DNA of 26,713 nt from a virus. The position numbers were made by a program, and so were the translations under genes. The stretch is from positions 1 through 26,713 of IMG/VR virus record IMGVR_UViG_3300027467_000517; one strand, written 5' to 3'. A model generated the notes under the pieces. The model was given only the letters and a program-made list of their open reading frames with translations. It was not told the origin of the DNA and ran no database searches. This document shows positions 6,982 to 13,647 of this stretch, piece by piece (the stretch's first letter is position 1; every line of letters begins with the position of its first letter).

Positions 6982-8913
6982 TCAAGCGGATATATCTACA
7001 ATTTCACAATTTCCGTCTGATGTACAGGCTAAAGTTTGTGTTCCTGAAGTACCATCTTCGGTTTCATAGAATGACAAATCTTCCCACCTAATAGAAGACG
7101 GCATCTTTGCTAACAATTCAAGATACTGTTCTTCTGTTACTTCTTGATAAGGTGCTTGCTTATATGAATGATCTGAATGTGGTAGGAATGAAATACCTGA
7201 TACTTCATCAAAATGCTTGTATACCCAAGCACCAACTTCCATCCACTCATCTTCTTTTACAGACACTGTAATAGATGGTTTATGCTCACACCATGCACGT
7301 TGATAAACAAGCCATGTATTCAAATGATCAATAGCGGTCAAATGATCTCTTGTAATTGCACCTTCTGGTGCCTTTACTGGAAATGAAAACACATAAGTGT
7401 CATTTGGTTTCATAAAGTCATCTTCTACTGGAATTCCAACTTCTTTTAAGAATGTTGATAAAGGATCTTTCTTATCTCCACGAACAGTGCGAATGTAATA
7501 TGGAGAATGCCATGCATGCATTCCTGAAGAAACTCCTACAAGCTGTGACACCGTTCCAGAAGGCTTAACACATGTAATAGCAGCAGATTCGTTAATACCA
7601 ATTTTTGCTGCTTCTGCTTTATTTGTATCTCTTGCATAATCACGAAGGCCTTCTAAAACTTCTGATAGTTTTTTGAGATCTTCTTTTCCAGAAAAGAATT
7701 TATTACCAAACTGACCAGTAAGAGATACACCAAGTAGGCGTTCTTCTTCTGTATTATCTTTCCATATTTTGCGAAGATACTTAAAGTCTGTAAGTGTTGA
7801 TTGCCAAGTTCCAAGAATTGTAGCTAATCTAACTTTTTCTGCTACTGTTTTAGCAGTATCTTTTTCACGAATTACAACTTCGGATAAATTACAAAACTGA
7901 TAAGGTCTAAGGATAATTTCTGAGCATGGGTTAGTTCCGTAGTGAATTTCAGGATCTCTTCTTCCCCATCTTGCTGCTTGCTTTTGAGCAGCGGCAACAT
8001 TGTATATGCCACGCTCACCAGATTTTGAGTCATATAAGTTTTTCCATTCAGCAATAAACTGCTCCATCTCTGGTTTGCGAGAATATGCTACTGAGTTATT
8101 TGACAAAGCTCGTTGTGAATTGTTTTCCCACCAGTTACCTGATTTTGCTGCTGCCATTTCAATGTCATTAATGTTTGACAAAGAAATCATTGCAGAACGA
8201 CGTACTCCGCCAACAACTACAACTTCACCTATCTTACACATTATATCGTGTGCCTCAATAGGCTTCAACTGGCGACCTGCTGCTTGCTTGAACTTAGCAA
8301 TAGTAAAATCAAAAAGATTAATAAGTGGTTGTGGGCCTGAAGAACGACCACCCATTGTCTTTAAACGTGCACCTGCTGGACGAAGTTTAGAAACGTCTAC
8401 AGAAGGAATCTGTCCAGCCCAAAGCATTGCAAGAAGTTCACGATAAGACTTTGCCCAACCAGTCTTAGAATCTTCTACTACAATTGTAGTTGTAGATTTT
8501 TCAAATGATTCTGGGACGGCAGGAAGCTTATTAACATATTTATATTCAACAGAGAATCCAACACCAGTTCCACACATCAAGATATACATTGTTTCATCAA
8601 ATGATCTTGGGGAATCAACTGGAACAAATGAACAGTTATATCCTGCAACATGGTCTCTATCTAATGCTGCACCTGCAGTCATAACAGCTCTCATAGAAGG
8701 CATTACGTTTCTATCATAAACCGCTTGCTTTAATTCCTCAACAAGTTTGAGGTCTGGGTAGTAATTAAAGTTTTTAAGGTGGGAAAGCATAAAGTCAAAG
8801 TACCTATCTACAGTTTCACCCCATGTTTCACGACGGTTTTCATCAGACAGCCATCTTGCATATCTTGACAATGCAATAAAGTTTTCATATGGGTTTTCAA
8901 TAGTTCTTGACAT
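6982..8913 (-). CDS. nrdJ: Adenosylcobalamin-dependent (class II) ribonucleotide reductase, monomeric RTPR type
   Basis: A 643-residue protein that reduces ribonucleotides to deoxyribonucleotides for phage DNA synthesis, using adenosylcobalamin to make a thiyl radical. Catalytic residues are visible. NPCSE gives N328, thiyl Cys330 and Glu332. C341 follows 11 residues later, the same spacing as C408 and C419 in the Lactobacillus enzyme, and C94 (GYNCSF) is the other member of the redox pair. C630 and C636 near the C-terminus are the swinging-arm cysteines. The protein is about 100 residues shorter than the Lactobacillus enzyme (739), as often seen in phages. It needs no small subunit, and none is encoded nearby. 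It depends on host cobalamin. Confidence 0.97.
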   Translation of the reverse strand: MSRTIENPYENFIALSRYARWLSDENRRETWGETVDRYFDFMLSHLKNFNYYPDLKLVEELKQAVYDRNVMPSMRAVMTAGAALDRDHVAGYNCSFVPVDSPRSFDETMYILMCGTGVGFSVEYKYVNKLPAVPESFEKSTTTIVVEDSKTGWAKSYRELLAMLWAGQIPSVDVSKLRPAGARLKTMGGRSSGPQPLINLFDFTIAKFKQAAGRQLKPIEAHDIMCKIGEVVVVGGVRRSAMISLSNINDIEMAAAKSGNWWENNSQRALSNNSVAYSRKPEMEQFIAEWKNLYDSKSGERGIYNVAAAQKQAARWGRRDPEIHYGTNPCSEIILRPYQFCNLSEVVIREKDTAKTVAEKVRLATILGTWQSTLTDFKYLRKIWKDNTEEERLLGVSLTGQFGNKFFSGKEDLKKLSEVLEGLRDYARDTNKAEAAKIGINESAAITCVKPSGTVSQLVGVSSGMHAWHSPYYIRTVRGDKKDPLSTFLKEVGIPVEDDFMKPNDTYVFSFPVKAPEGAITRDHLTAIDHLNTWLVYQRAWCEHKPSITVSVKEDEWMEVGAWVYKHFDEVSGISFLPHSDHSYKQAPYQEVTEEQYLELLAKMPSSIRWEDLSFYETEDGTSGTQTLACTSDGNCEIVDISA

Positions 8914-8971
8914 TTTTAGAGTACTCTTTCCGCCGTTTTTCTACAGCTAAATTTTATTTTGGGTAAGTCTA

Positions 8972-9000
8972 AGTATACCTAAAAGTTTTTATAGGGGCAA
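8972..9000 (-). promoter_or_regulatory. Sigma70-type promoter for nrdJ
   Basis: On the minus strand TTGCCC, a 17-nt spacer and TATACT lie about 60 bases before the nrdJ ATG. The roughly 50-nt leader is too short for a cobalamin riboswitch. Confidence 0.6.
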
Positions 9001-9004
9001 GGGG

Positions 9005-10003
9005 TTAAGAAAATTTTTTTTCTAAATGATCAAAAGCATTCTTAGTCAACTGAATCCAATTATATTTTTCATGAATTTTTTCAGCTTGTGCAAAATAATA
9101 GCCAGAATAAGCTTTATAATTTAAAACAACATCATACATAAGTTCTTCAAGATGTTCTTTATTGGGTTTAAACATTTTTCCAACATAAGTATGTCCTACA
9201 GATTTAGGTAACTTCTCATCTGTCAATGTTGACTTTAACTTTAGAGGTCCTAAAAATTCTTTATAATCTGCCCAATCATAAGTTGATATTACTGGCATAC
9301 CAGTTGCTAAACCTTGCAAAGGGATAAATCCAAATCCTTCTCCCCAACTTGGATAAACAAGTGCATGATGAGAGTGATATAAAAATAGGAGTTGACTAGT
9401 GTCATACTCTTCTGTTATAATTGATATATTATTATATATATTAGGTAAAGATAATATATTATAATTATTATATATTCTAATAGTATTAAATAGATGCGCC
9501 TTGATTGTTAAGTGATATTTTGGGTTATTACCAAACAATTTAATAAAAGTTTCAACTACTAATTGTCCGTCTTTTCTTGGAGCTGGTTCACCAATATGAA
9601 GAAATCTAAAAACTCCATCATCTTTTAGAATTCTTTTCTTTGGTTTCCAAAAACTTTCAATTCCATGTCTGTAAACTTTAACATCTTTTTCAACACCATT
9701 TGCTTTAAAAACATCTGCTGTCCATTGAGATGTTGCCCATACTTCATCACATAGGTTAAATTTTTCAACCCATGCTGGATCCATTGAAGTAGATTCCCAA
9801 GGTGTATATCCAATTTGATATTGATTTCTATGAAATTTAAAATTGTCAGGTTGAGTAAACATTAATTGTAAATCTGCTTTTGGATTTGCAAAATTTACTT
9901 TGTGTCCTAAACTTTGTAATGATTTAACTATATTTTGACCAGCATAACCAAATCCCACAGCTGGATTTAATCCCGCTTTTACTGTGTAATAAGAAATATC
10001 CAT
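9005..10003 (-). CDS. GT4-type glycosyltransferase
   Basis: A 332-residue GT-B fold protein. The N-terminal Rossmann half contains GFGYAGQNIV (17-26) and the CDEVWATSQWTADVF strand-helix. The donor-binding half has R143-K144 (PAPRKDGQ) and the C-terminal signature YPSWGEGFGFIPLQGLATG. The usual E-x7-E motif reads E222-x7-Q230, with Gln replacing the second Glu. It would move a sugar from a nucleotide donor onto an unknown acceptor, such as virion protein, phage DNA or host envelope. Residues about 173-196 are an Ile/Asn/Tyr-rich insert coded by almost pure A and T (9419-9480). Its ATG is 85 bases from the divergent lysozyme-like gene. Confidence 0.88.
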   Translation of the reverse strand: MDISYYTVKAGLNPAVGFGYAGQNIVKSLQSLGHKVNFANPKADLQLMFTQPDNFKFHRNQYQIGYTPWESTSMDPAWVEKFNLCDEVWATSQWTADVFKANGVEKDVKVYRHGIESFWKPKKRILKDDGVFRFLHIGEPAPRKDGQLVVETFIKLFGNNPKYHLTIKAHLFNTIRIYNNYNILSLPNIYNNISIITEEYDTSQLLFLYHSHHALVYPSWGEGFGFIPLQGLATGMPVISTYDWADYKEFLGPLKLKSTLTDEKLPKSVGHTYVGKMFKPNKEHLEELMYDVVLNYKAYSGYYFAQAEKIHEKYNWIQLTKNAFDHLEKKFS

Positions 10004-10025
10004 AATATCTTTCTGGTCGACTAAC

Positions 10026-10055
10026 TTGACAAGCCCATACTTTGTTTAGTATTAT
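10026..10055 (+). promoter_or_regulatory. Sigma70 promoter of the lysozyme-like gene
   Basis: TTGACA (10026-10031), an 18-nt spacer and TATTAT (10050-10055), followed by AGGAGGT at 10073, 8 bases before the ATG at 10088. It is a consensus promoter without the TGTCGG element found further right. Confidence 0.8.
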
Positions 10056-10087
10056 TATATTTACTGTCTCTTAGGAGGTAACAACCT

Positions 10088-10669
10088 ATGGAGAAAAATA
10101 TAAAACGTTTGTATGAAGTACTTAGTAATTCTACCATATTCGTTTTGTTTATGGTAGCAGTTTATTTAGTATCAATTACAGATGGACCTGCATATGCTGT
10201 AAAAATTCAGGAGCAATTAGCTGCTGAAAAATTACAGAAAAAAGTAGAGGCTTATTCAGTAGCAACTGATTTAAGTCACTGCGATCTTGTTGAAGTTTTG
10301 AGCATTGCTGGCTTTGAAGGTCAGGCTCTAAAAAAAGCGTGGGCTGTGTCAAAAACAGAGTCCAACGGAAGACCGCTTGCTCATAACGGAAACAGAAAAA
10401 CAGGGGACAACTCATACGGGATTTTCCAAGTAAACATGCTTGATGACCTCGGAGTTGAGAGAAGAGATCAATATGGTCTCACTTCCAATTCTAACCTATT
10501 TAACCCCATTTTAAACGCCGAAATCGTTTATAGAATGACGAAGCAAGGCAAGGACTGGAGTTCTTGGCCAAGTTACGGAACTGTAAGATACAAGGAGTTC
10601 TTAAAAGAATTTCCTGCAAAGTGTTTAACAATGACAACTAAAACAAAAAAGACAGAGGCAGTAAATTAA
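10088..10669 (+). CDS. Exported lysozyme-like (SLT-type) muralytic enzyme
   Basis: A 193-residue protein. A basic start (KNIKRLYE) precedes a hydrophobic segment (about 13-31) and PAYA-VK around residue 37, a plausible signal peptidase I site, so it is probably exported by Sec or held in the membrane. After an alpha-helical linker (38-60) comes a lytic-transglycosylase/lysozyme fold (about 64-180): AWAVSKTESNGRP with likely catalytic E91, GDNSYGIFQVNM (106-117) and LNAEIVYRM. It cleaves peptidoglycan glycan strands. It may be the endolysin, exported without needing a holin, or a superinfection or entry factor. It has a strong ribosome site (AGGAGGT) and its own promoter, and is followed by a hairpin. 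Confidence 0.85.
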   Translation: MEKNIKRLYEVLSNSTIFVLFMVAVYLVSITDGPAYAVKIQEQLAAEKLQKKVEAYSVATDLSHCDLVEVLSIAGFEGQALKKAWAVSKTESNGRPLAHNGNRKTGDNSYGIFQVNMLDDLGVERRDQYGLTSNSNLFNPILNAEIVYRMTKQGKDWSSWPSYGTVRYKEFLKEFPAKCLTMTTKTKKTEAVN

Positions 10670-10682
10670 AACACAAGTAATC

Positions 10683-10907
10683 GTGGCTTATCAAAAGTTG
10701 GCGGAGGAATCAAAAGTTCCTCCGCTGCTTTGCCCAATAGACAAATCAATGCTTTACCCAAACCTAACAGATCAAGATCAGCTATTCTTATACTGTTTAG
10801 AATGTTCATACAAAAACTATGTTGGACTAGATTTATATGAAAAAGTAGAAAGATACATAGAAAAACACTATGGTAAACAGAATACTGAAGAATGGAAAAC
10901 CTCTTAA
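10683..10907 (+). CDS. Small zinc-ribbon-like protein
   Basis: A 74-residue frame from a GTG start. LLCPID (C17) and LYCLECSYK (C38, C41) resemble a small phage zinc ribbon missing one ligand (D20 or another residue may substitute). The C-terminus is an amphipathic helix, DLYEKVERYIEKHYG. The ribosome site is poor and a hairpin sits over codons 7-15, so a start at ATG 10749 (52 aa) is possible; it would lose C17. It overlaps the next gene by 38 bases. Function unknown. Confidence 0.55.
   Translation: MAYQKLAEESKVPPLLCPIDKSMLYPNLTDQDQLFLYCLECSYKNYVGLDLYEKVERYIEKHYGKQNTEEWKTS
10701..10725 (+). terminator. GC-rich hairpin after the lysozyme-like gene
   Basis: Perfect 9-bp arms GCGGAGGAA and TTCCTCCGC with a 7-nt loop, then TGCTTTGC, a weak U tract. 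It fits a terminator for the lysozyme-like gene but lies inside the 5' end of the next reading frame if that starts at GTG 10683. Confidence 0.55.
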
Positions 10908-11142
10908 ACAATTAAGAGATCCAGTTCAACTTTTAGTAAGAACTAAGGTTCCAGAAAAGTGGATTTTGATTGATCAAGAAACTGGTCAAGTATATCAAGG
11001 TTCTGACAGAATGGATTCTTATGGCCCATGGGTAAGACTTAATGTAGACGATAAAGTCATACCAGAAGATATAGCGAATTTACTATATGCAATAATTGAA
11101 AGTGCGAAAAGTGCCTCGGCGCCAGAAGAGAAAGTGATATAA
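10870..11142 (+). CDS. Hypothetical phage protein
   Basis: A 90-residue protein with a central EKWILIDQETGQVYQGS hairpin and a Trp-containing WVRLNVDDKV segment, followed by a predicted helix. It overlaps the previous gene by 38 bases, so translation is probably coupled. The compact beta-then-helix pattern looks like a real folded protein. No known family recognised. Confidence 0.65.
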   Translation: MVNRILKNGKPLKQLRDPVQLLVRTKVPEKWILIDQETGQVYQGSDRMDSYGPWVRLNVDDKVIPEDIANLLYAIIESAKSASAPEEKVI

Positions 11143-11143
11143 T
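11138..11143 (+). promoter_or_regulatory. Possible -10 box for a leaderless transcript
   Basis: A consensus TATAAT ends 6 bases before the ATG at 11150, so a usual start site would coincide with the start codon, and no SD precedes that ATG. The -35 region is weak. Leaderless mRNAs are common in actinobacteria. Confidence 0.35.
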
Positions 11144-11149
11144 ATACAT

Positions 11150-11416
11150 ATGCTAAGAACTGCAGTATATACTCTAAACTCCACACCAGTTAAACTTAGT
11201 ATTTCTGATGAAGTTGAAGGACCATCAACTCTACATGTTAAAAATCTAGATAACTCTAAGCATGTTTTTCTTGGCGGAAGTAATGTGACATCTACATCAT
11301 TTGGAATGAAGCTTGAACCACTAGAAAATTTTGTAATTGATCTTGGACCATATGATCATTTGTGGGCAGTTGGAGAAACTGGATCTTCTGTATCTGTCCT
11401 AATTTTGGAGAGATAG
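11150..11416 (+). CDS. Small beta-rich phage protein
   Basis: An 88-residue all-beta pattern: TPVKLSI, STLHVKNLDNSKHVFLGGSNVT, then MKLEPLENFVIDLGPYDHLWAV and SVSVLILER. This layout (HVKNLD...V.LGGSNVT...G..L.P......LGP.D.L.AV......V.VL) recurs in small phage virion or decoration proteins, so a capsid or tail accessory role is possible. It has no ribosome site but a -10 box at leaderless distance. Confidence 0.65.
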   Translation: MLRTAVYTLNSTPVKLSISDEVEGPSTLHVKNLDNSKHVFLGGSNVTSTSFGMKLEPLENFVIDLGPYDHLWAVGETGSSVSVLILER

Positions 11417-11417
11417 T

Positions 11418-11576
11418 TTGAATAAGGGCGCTAAAAAAGTGCTCGGCGGACTAGAAGTATCCAATTTTATATGCTATACTAAAATACGAAAACATTTAAA
11501 CTCTAGAAAATATTCTAGGGGCCATCTTAGAAAGTATTACGAAAATGAGCGAAGAAAACGTCAATCTGGAGGATAA
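11418..11576 (+). CDS. Possible 52-residue basic peptide with TTG start
   Basis: An open frame from TTG at 11418, two bases after the preceding stop, with GGAGAG placed 8-10 bases upstream. The product is rich in Lys/Arg/Tyr (KIRKHLNSRKYSRGHLRKYY, ending ERRKRQSGG), suggesting nucleic-acid binding. It overlaps the next gene by 32 bases. A competing reading is that this stretch is a leader with the promoter at 11472-11480. Without homologues I cannot decide. Confidence 0.35.
   Translation: MNKGAKKVLGGLEVSNFICYTKIRKHLNSRKYSRGHLRKYYENERRKRQSGG
11472..11480 (+). promoter_or_regulatory. Extended -10 promoter
   Basis: TGC directly before TATACT (extended -10, TGnTATACT), in a context (atatgctatact) nearly the same as the extended -10 before the ncRNA at 23.8 kb. 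A small hairpin (CTAGAA/TTCTAG, 11503-11518) lies in the resulting leader of the gene at 11545. Confidence 0.5.
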
Positions 11577-11784
11577 CCTCCAAATGGCTCAATATATTAT
11601 GTTGGCCAGAATTTATGACCTAATATCCGTGCTAACTAGCCATATGACAGAAAAACCAGAACTTATTCAGAATATTGTAAGCCTGCACGAACAGGGTCAT
11701 ATTCTTGGCCCAATGCCTGCATTTAAGCCTAAGGAAGAAAATGAGTCAACTACAGGAACAAGTACAGAAGAAACTTCTAGCTGA
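11545..11784 (+). CDS. Hypothetical small acidic protein
   Basis: A 79-residue protein. An acidic N-terminus (SEENVNLEDNL) precedes a hydrophobic helix (MAQYIMLARIYDLISVLTSHM), a second helix (ELIQNIVSLHEQGHIL) and a disordered Glu/Ser/Thr tail. The helix is amphipathic rather than a clear membrane span. It overlaps the next gene by 44 bases. No known family recognised. Confidence 0.6.
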   Translation: MSEENVNLEDNLQMAQYIMLARIYDLISVLTSHMTEKPELIQNIVSLHEQGHILGPMPAFKPKEENESTTGTSTEETSS

Positions 11785-11914
11785 TTTTAGGGCGGGAATT
11801 TGTAATTCCTGTCTTGAATTTAGCCATATAGAACTTAAATGCACTATGGTAGATAAGCACAGTAAGGAGTATTTTGTAGATTCCGACTTTACTTGTCCAA
11901 TAGGAGAATTTTAA
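11741..11914 (+). CDS. Mini zinc-binding protein (four cysteines)
   Basis: A 57-residue protein. I choose ATG 11741 because AAGGA lies 5 bases upstream; a longer frame from 11705 lacks this. Cysteines C21 and C24 (ICNSC), C34 (ELKCTMVD) and C52 (FTCPIGEF) can form one zinc site. The N-terminal 15 residues are helical. It is followed one base later by another Cys-rich gene, so the two are co-expressed. Function unknown. Confidence 0.6.
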   Translation: MSQLQEQVQKKLLADFRAGICNSCLEFSHIELKCTMVDKHSKEYFVDSDFTCPIGEF

Positions 11915-11915
11915 T

Positions 11916-12137
11916 ATGGCAAGAGAAGTTAGACCATGGGATTTGCTAGATCCAAATACACCTAGAGCTCCTAAGAATGTGCAAGAGAAAAGAATGGAGA
12001 CTTGTTCTTCCTGCCCCCAATTTTTTAAACCAACTAAACAATGTAAAGAATGTCTGTGCATTATGCCACTAAAGACACAATTGCTTAATGCTACATGTCC
12101 ATTGAATAAATGGGAAGGTGAATTACATGTGTCGTAA
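11916..12137 (+). CDS. Zinc-ribbon protein of a common phage family
   Basis: A 73-residue protein. The core (30-66) reads CSSCPQFF, then CKECLCIMPLKTQLLNATCP..KW. The arrangement CxxCxxF...TkqCkeCxCxMplKtkL..A.CPl.KW is recurrent in phage proteins, often labelled DUF6171-like; I give this from memory of the pattern. Ligands would be C30, C33, C43, C46 or C48, and C61. Function unknown; probably a small zinc scaffold that binds a protein or nucleic acid. Confidence 0.75.
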   Translation: MAREVRPWDLLDPNTPRAPKNVQEKRMETCSSCPQFFKPTKQCKECLCIMPLKTQLLNATCPLNKWEGELHVS

Positions 12138-12216
12138 TTGTGGAGATTGCACAGCAGAACATCCACATTCCACAGATGATTCTGTGGATATTGTTTTAGA
12201 TTCTCCAGTATTGTAG
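12127..12216 (+). CDS. 29-residue CxxCxxC peptide
   Basis: A small frame overlapping the last 11 bases of the previous gene, with GGAAGGTG 5-8 bases before its ATG. It starts MCRNCGDCTAEHPH, with C2, C5, C8 and nearby His residues that could bind one metal. The DNA contains CCACAG-N6-CTGTGG, an inverted repeat. The good ribosome site and Cys/His pattern make it plausible, though its size makes it uncertain. Confidence 0.5.
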   Translation: MCRNCGDCTAEHPHSTDDSVDIVLDSPVL

Positions 12217-12245
12217 TTGACTACAAATTACACTTATGTTATTAT
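12217..12245 (+). promoter_or_regulatory. Sigma70 promoter of orphan RNA unit
   Basis: TTGACT, a 17-nt spacer and TATTAT, beginning right after the stop of the CxxCxxC peptide. The only feature downstream before a terminator is about 80 nt without a credible reading frame. Confidence 0.75.
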
Positions 12246-12251
12246 TACAGG

Positions 12252-12332
12252 AGTGTTTGGTTGAGAACCACCATTCTCCCATTCATTAGAAAATCCCCTA
12301 GGATCCGCCTCCGAAGGGATTTTCGCTTTTTT
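12252..12332 (+). ncRNA. Candidate small RNA, about 80 nt
   Basis: A near-consensus promoter is followed 45 bases later by a terminator hairpin with a T6 tract, and I find no convincing ORF between. The 5' part can form TGGTT-gag-AACCA. A pyrimidine-rich single-stranded stretch (ccattctcccattc) follows, which could pair with GGGAGA-type purine sequences such as ribosome binding sites, and then the terminator. It may be a trans-acting RNA or an attenuator/leader for the 36-residue gene beyond the terminator. Read from sequence only. Confidence 0.5.
12290..12332 (+). terminator. Rho-independent terminator
   Basis: AAAATCCC (12290-12297) pairs with GGGATTTT (12316-12323), with an inner GGA/TCC pairing in the 18-nt loop, followed by CGC and six T. 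Confidence 0.75.
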
Positions 12333-12348
12333 GTGATAAAATTATATT

Positions 12349-12459
12349 ATGCCTAGAAGATATTTTTCAGAATTACGCTATGTAAAGCATTACGCTTTAC
12401 CTAAGCGTGAGAATATTTTTAGTCGACTAATTAATAAGTTAAAATTAAGAAAAAAATAA
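12349..12459 (+). CDS. 36-residue basic peptide
   Basis: Frame MPRRYFSELRYVKHYALPKR, then ENIFSRLINKLKLRKK. Strongly basic and probably helical. TAAAAT ends 6 bases before the ATG, so it could be translated from a leaderless mRNA; otherwise it depends on read-through of the terminator just upstream. No SD. Moderately likely to be real. Confidence 0.4.
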   Translation: MPRRYFSELRYVKHYALPKRENIFSRLINKLKLRKK

Positions 12460-12463
12460 TTTT

Positions 12464-12667
12464 TTACAATTTGCTTCTTTTATATGCAAAAATCATATCT
12501 TCATTGGCGTATTTATCATCACCTGTAAAATCATATAGAATAATTCCTAAAGCTAAACATTCATCATGTTTCCACCAGGTGTAACACTTACTACCCTCTA
12601 CATTTAAACAATTGTGTAAATAGGCTTCTAGCCTTTCTATGACCCATTGTGGAGCTTGTTCTTTCAC
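12464..12667 (-). CDS. Hypothetical protein with GTG start
   Basis: A 67-residue protein. The GTG start (12665-12667) overlaps the TGA of the adjoining zinc-finger gene as GTGA, which supports both calls. The sequence (PQWVIERLEAYLHNCL...KCYTWWKHDECLALGIILYDF) is Trp/Cys rich and looks folded. It is the last gene of the three-gene minus-strand unit 12464-13536, which converges on the plus-strand genes at 12459. Function unknown. Confidence 0.6.
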   Translation of the reverse strand: MKEQAPQWVIERLEAYLHNCLNVEGSKCYTWWKHDECLALGIILYDFTGDDKYANEDMIFAYKRSKL

Positions 12668-12771
12668 TTATGTTCCTTCATATGTCTATTTAGTGTTTCA
12701 TGGGCAAAGCCAGATCTTACTTCTATTTCCCGCCCACATATTTCGCAAATTACTACTCTGTGAGATGCCAT
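12664..12771 (-). CDS. 35-residue C2H2-type zinc finger
   Basis: Frame MASHRVVICEICGREIEVRS, then GFAHETLNRHMKEHK. C9 and C12 with H30 and H34 (or H24) fit a single C2H2-like finger (CxxC...HxxxH), as found in tiny phage DNA-binding proteins. It follows the large unknown gene by 6 bases and overlaps the next gene by 3-4 bases (GTGA). Probably DNA-binding or a zinc-stabilised adaptor. Confidence 0.65.
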   Translation of the reverse strand: MASHRVVICEICGREIEVRSGFAHETLNRHMKEHK

Positions 12772-12777
12772 TATATC

Positions 12778-13536
12778 CTAGTCGACTAGATTATTTTTAA
12801 TTTCGTTTAAGACTATTGAATTCATTTTAGATTGCTTAAACTTTTCATATCTTTTAGTAAGTGGTAAATGTTTTCCATAATATGCAGGAGCTTGTGCACA
12901 AGCATCAGCATATTTAACTAAGTTTTTATTACATCTAAATCTTTTAAGTATTACTTCTCTATCTGTTAAAACTTCAAAATAAAATAAAGGTTCATTTTCT
13001 TCAATAATAATTTTACCTTTAGTTTTCCAGGTCTGTATTTCTATATTCATAGGTCTAAACCATTGAGAAATATCAAAGCTACCTGGAATTAAGGTCCCAT
13101 ATTTTGTATATCCAGGTTCATGCATCATTGGTGGACTAAATACTCCAATTGTAGGTTCTTCTGCAAAGAAAAGAAATCCCTGATTAAATGATATTGATCC
13201 GCCCTCCGTAAATGCTGAAGGTCTTTCAATTTTAAATCCTACAGAAGTCTTTCCAGTAATTTCTAATTTTGGATCATATGGATTTGTAAAATCAAAGTCT
13301 ACTTCTGACCCCATTCCAGTTCTAAAAACATATGTATGTTTAAATCTTCCTGTAGCTGCAGGACATTGTAAAAATCCACGATTATTTCTTTCATCCCGAT
13401 TTCTTTTTTCCATAAGCTCATGCATAAGTAAATTAGGTTCAGGATACATCATGTTCCATTCCCCGTAAAAATCTGATTCTGGGGAAGTTAATGGAGCCCA
13501 ATATACAATAAGCGGATCTTTTTTCATATAGGACAT
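12778..13536 (-). CDS. Conserved-looking protein of unknown function
   Basis: A 252-residue protein from ATG 13536; the ATG at 13527 is an alternative. A longer frame from 13662 would run through the promoter region and begins with unrelated sequence. It opens with IVYWAPLTSPESDFYGEWNM and ends with a Lys-rich helix. The middle is beta-rich (GSISFNQGFLFFAEEP, KGKIIIEENEPLFYFEVLTD) with a CNKNLVKYADACAQAP motif near the end. Similar proteins occur in cyanophage-like genomes as uncharacterised ORFs (from memory). No catalytic motif seen. First gene of a minus-strand island among plus-strand genes. Confidence 0.7.
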   Translation of the reverse strand: MSYMKKDPLIVYWAPLTSPESDFYGEWNMMYPEPNLLMHELMEKRNRDERNNRGFLQCPAATGRFKHTYVFRTGMGSEVDFDFTNPYDPKLEITGKTSVGFKIERPSAFTEGGSISFNQGFLFFAEEPTIGVFSPPMMHEPGYTKYGTLIPGSFDISQWFRPMNIEIQTWKTKGKIIIEENEPLFYFEVLTDREVILKRFRCNKNLVKYADACAQAPAYYGKHLPLTKRYEKFKQSKMNSIVLNEIKNNLVD

Positions 13537-13600
13537 AATAGCATTTTCAGTTGAGCAGGTCAATTCGTTTTTTGAAAATGTTAATATAATTTTAATTTGT

Positions 13601-13630
13601 ATGATACGAGTTTTTATACAAATCGGACAA
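13601..13630 (-). promoter_or_regulatory. Possible promoter of the minus-strand island
   Basis: On the minus strand TTGTCC, an 18-nt spacer and TATCAT, about 60 bases before the ATG at 13536. The CRP-like palindrome at 13648-13663 lies just upstream of it and could serve both directions. Confidence 0.45.
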
Positions 13631-13647
13631 AACGGATAGTGCGCCCA

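Noticed and set aside
8000-8446. 148-residue plus-strand frame inside nrdJ
   Set aside because: It is antisense to an intact, well-conserved RNR gene; low-complexity of third positions explains the open frame.
8914-9000. Cobalamin riboswitch before nrdJ
   Set aside because: The leader is only about 50 nt, too short for a B12 riboswitch, and lacks a B12-box sequence.
10176-10415. 79-residue minus-strand frame inside the lysozyme-like gene
   Set aside because: No ribosome site and antisense to a clear lysozyme-fold gene.
11777-12166. 129-residue minus-strand frame
   Set aside because: It runs opposite to two overlapping plus-strand Cys-rich genes with good ribosome sites; its sequence has no family-like pattern.
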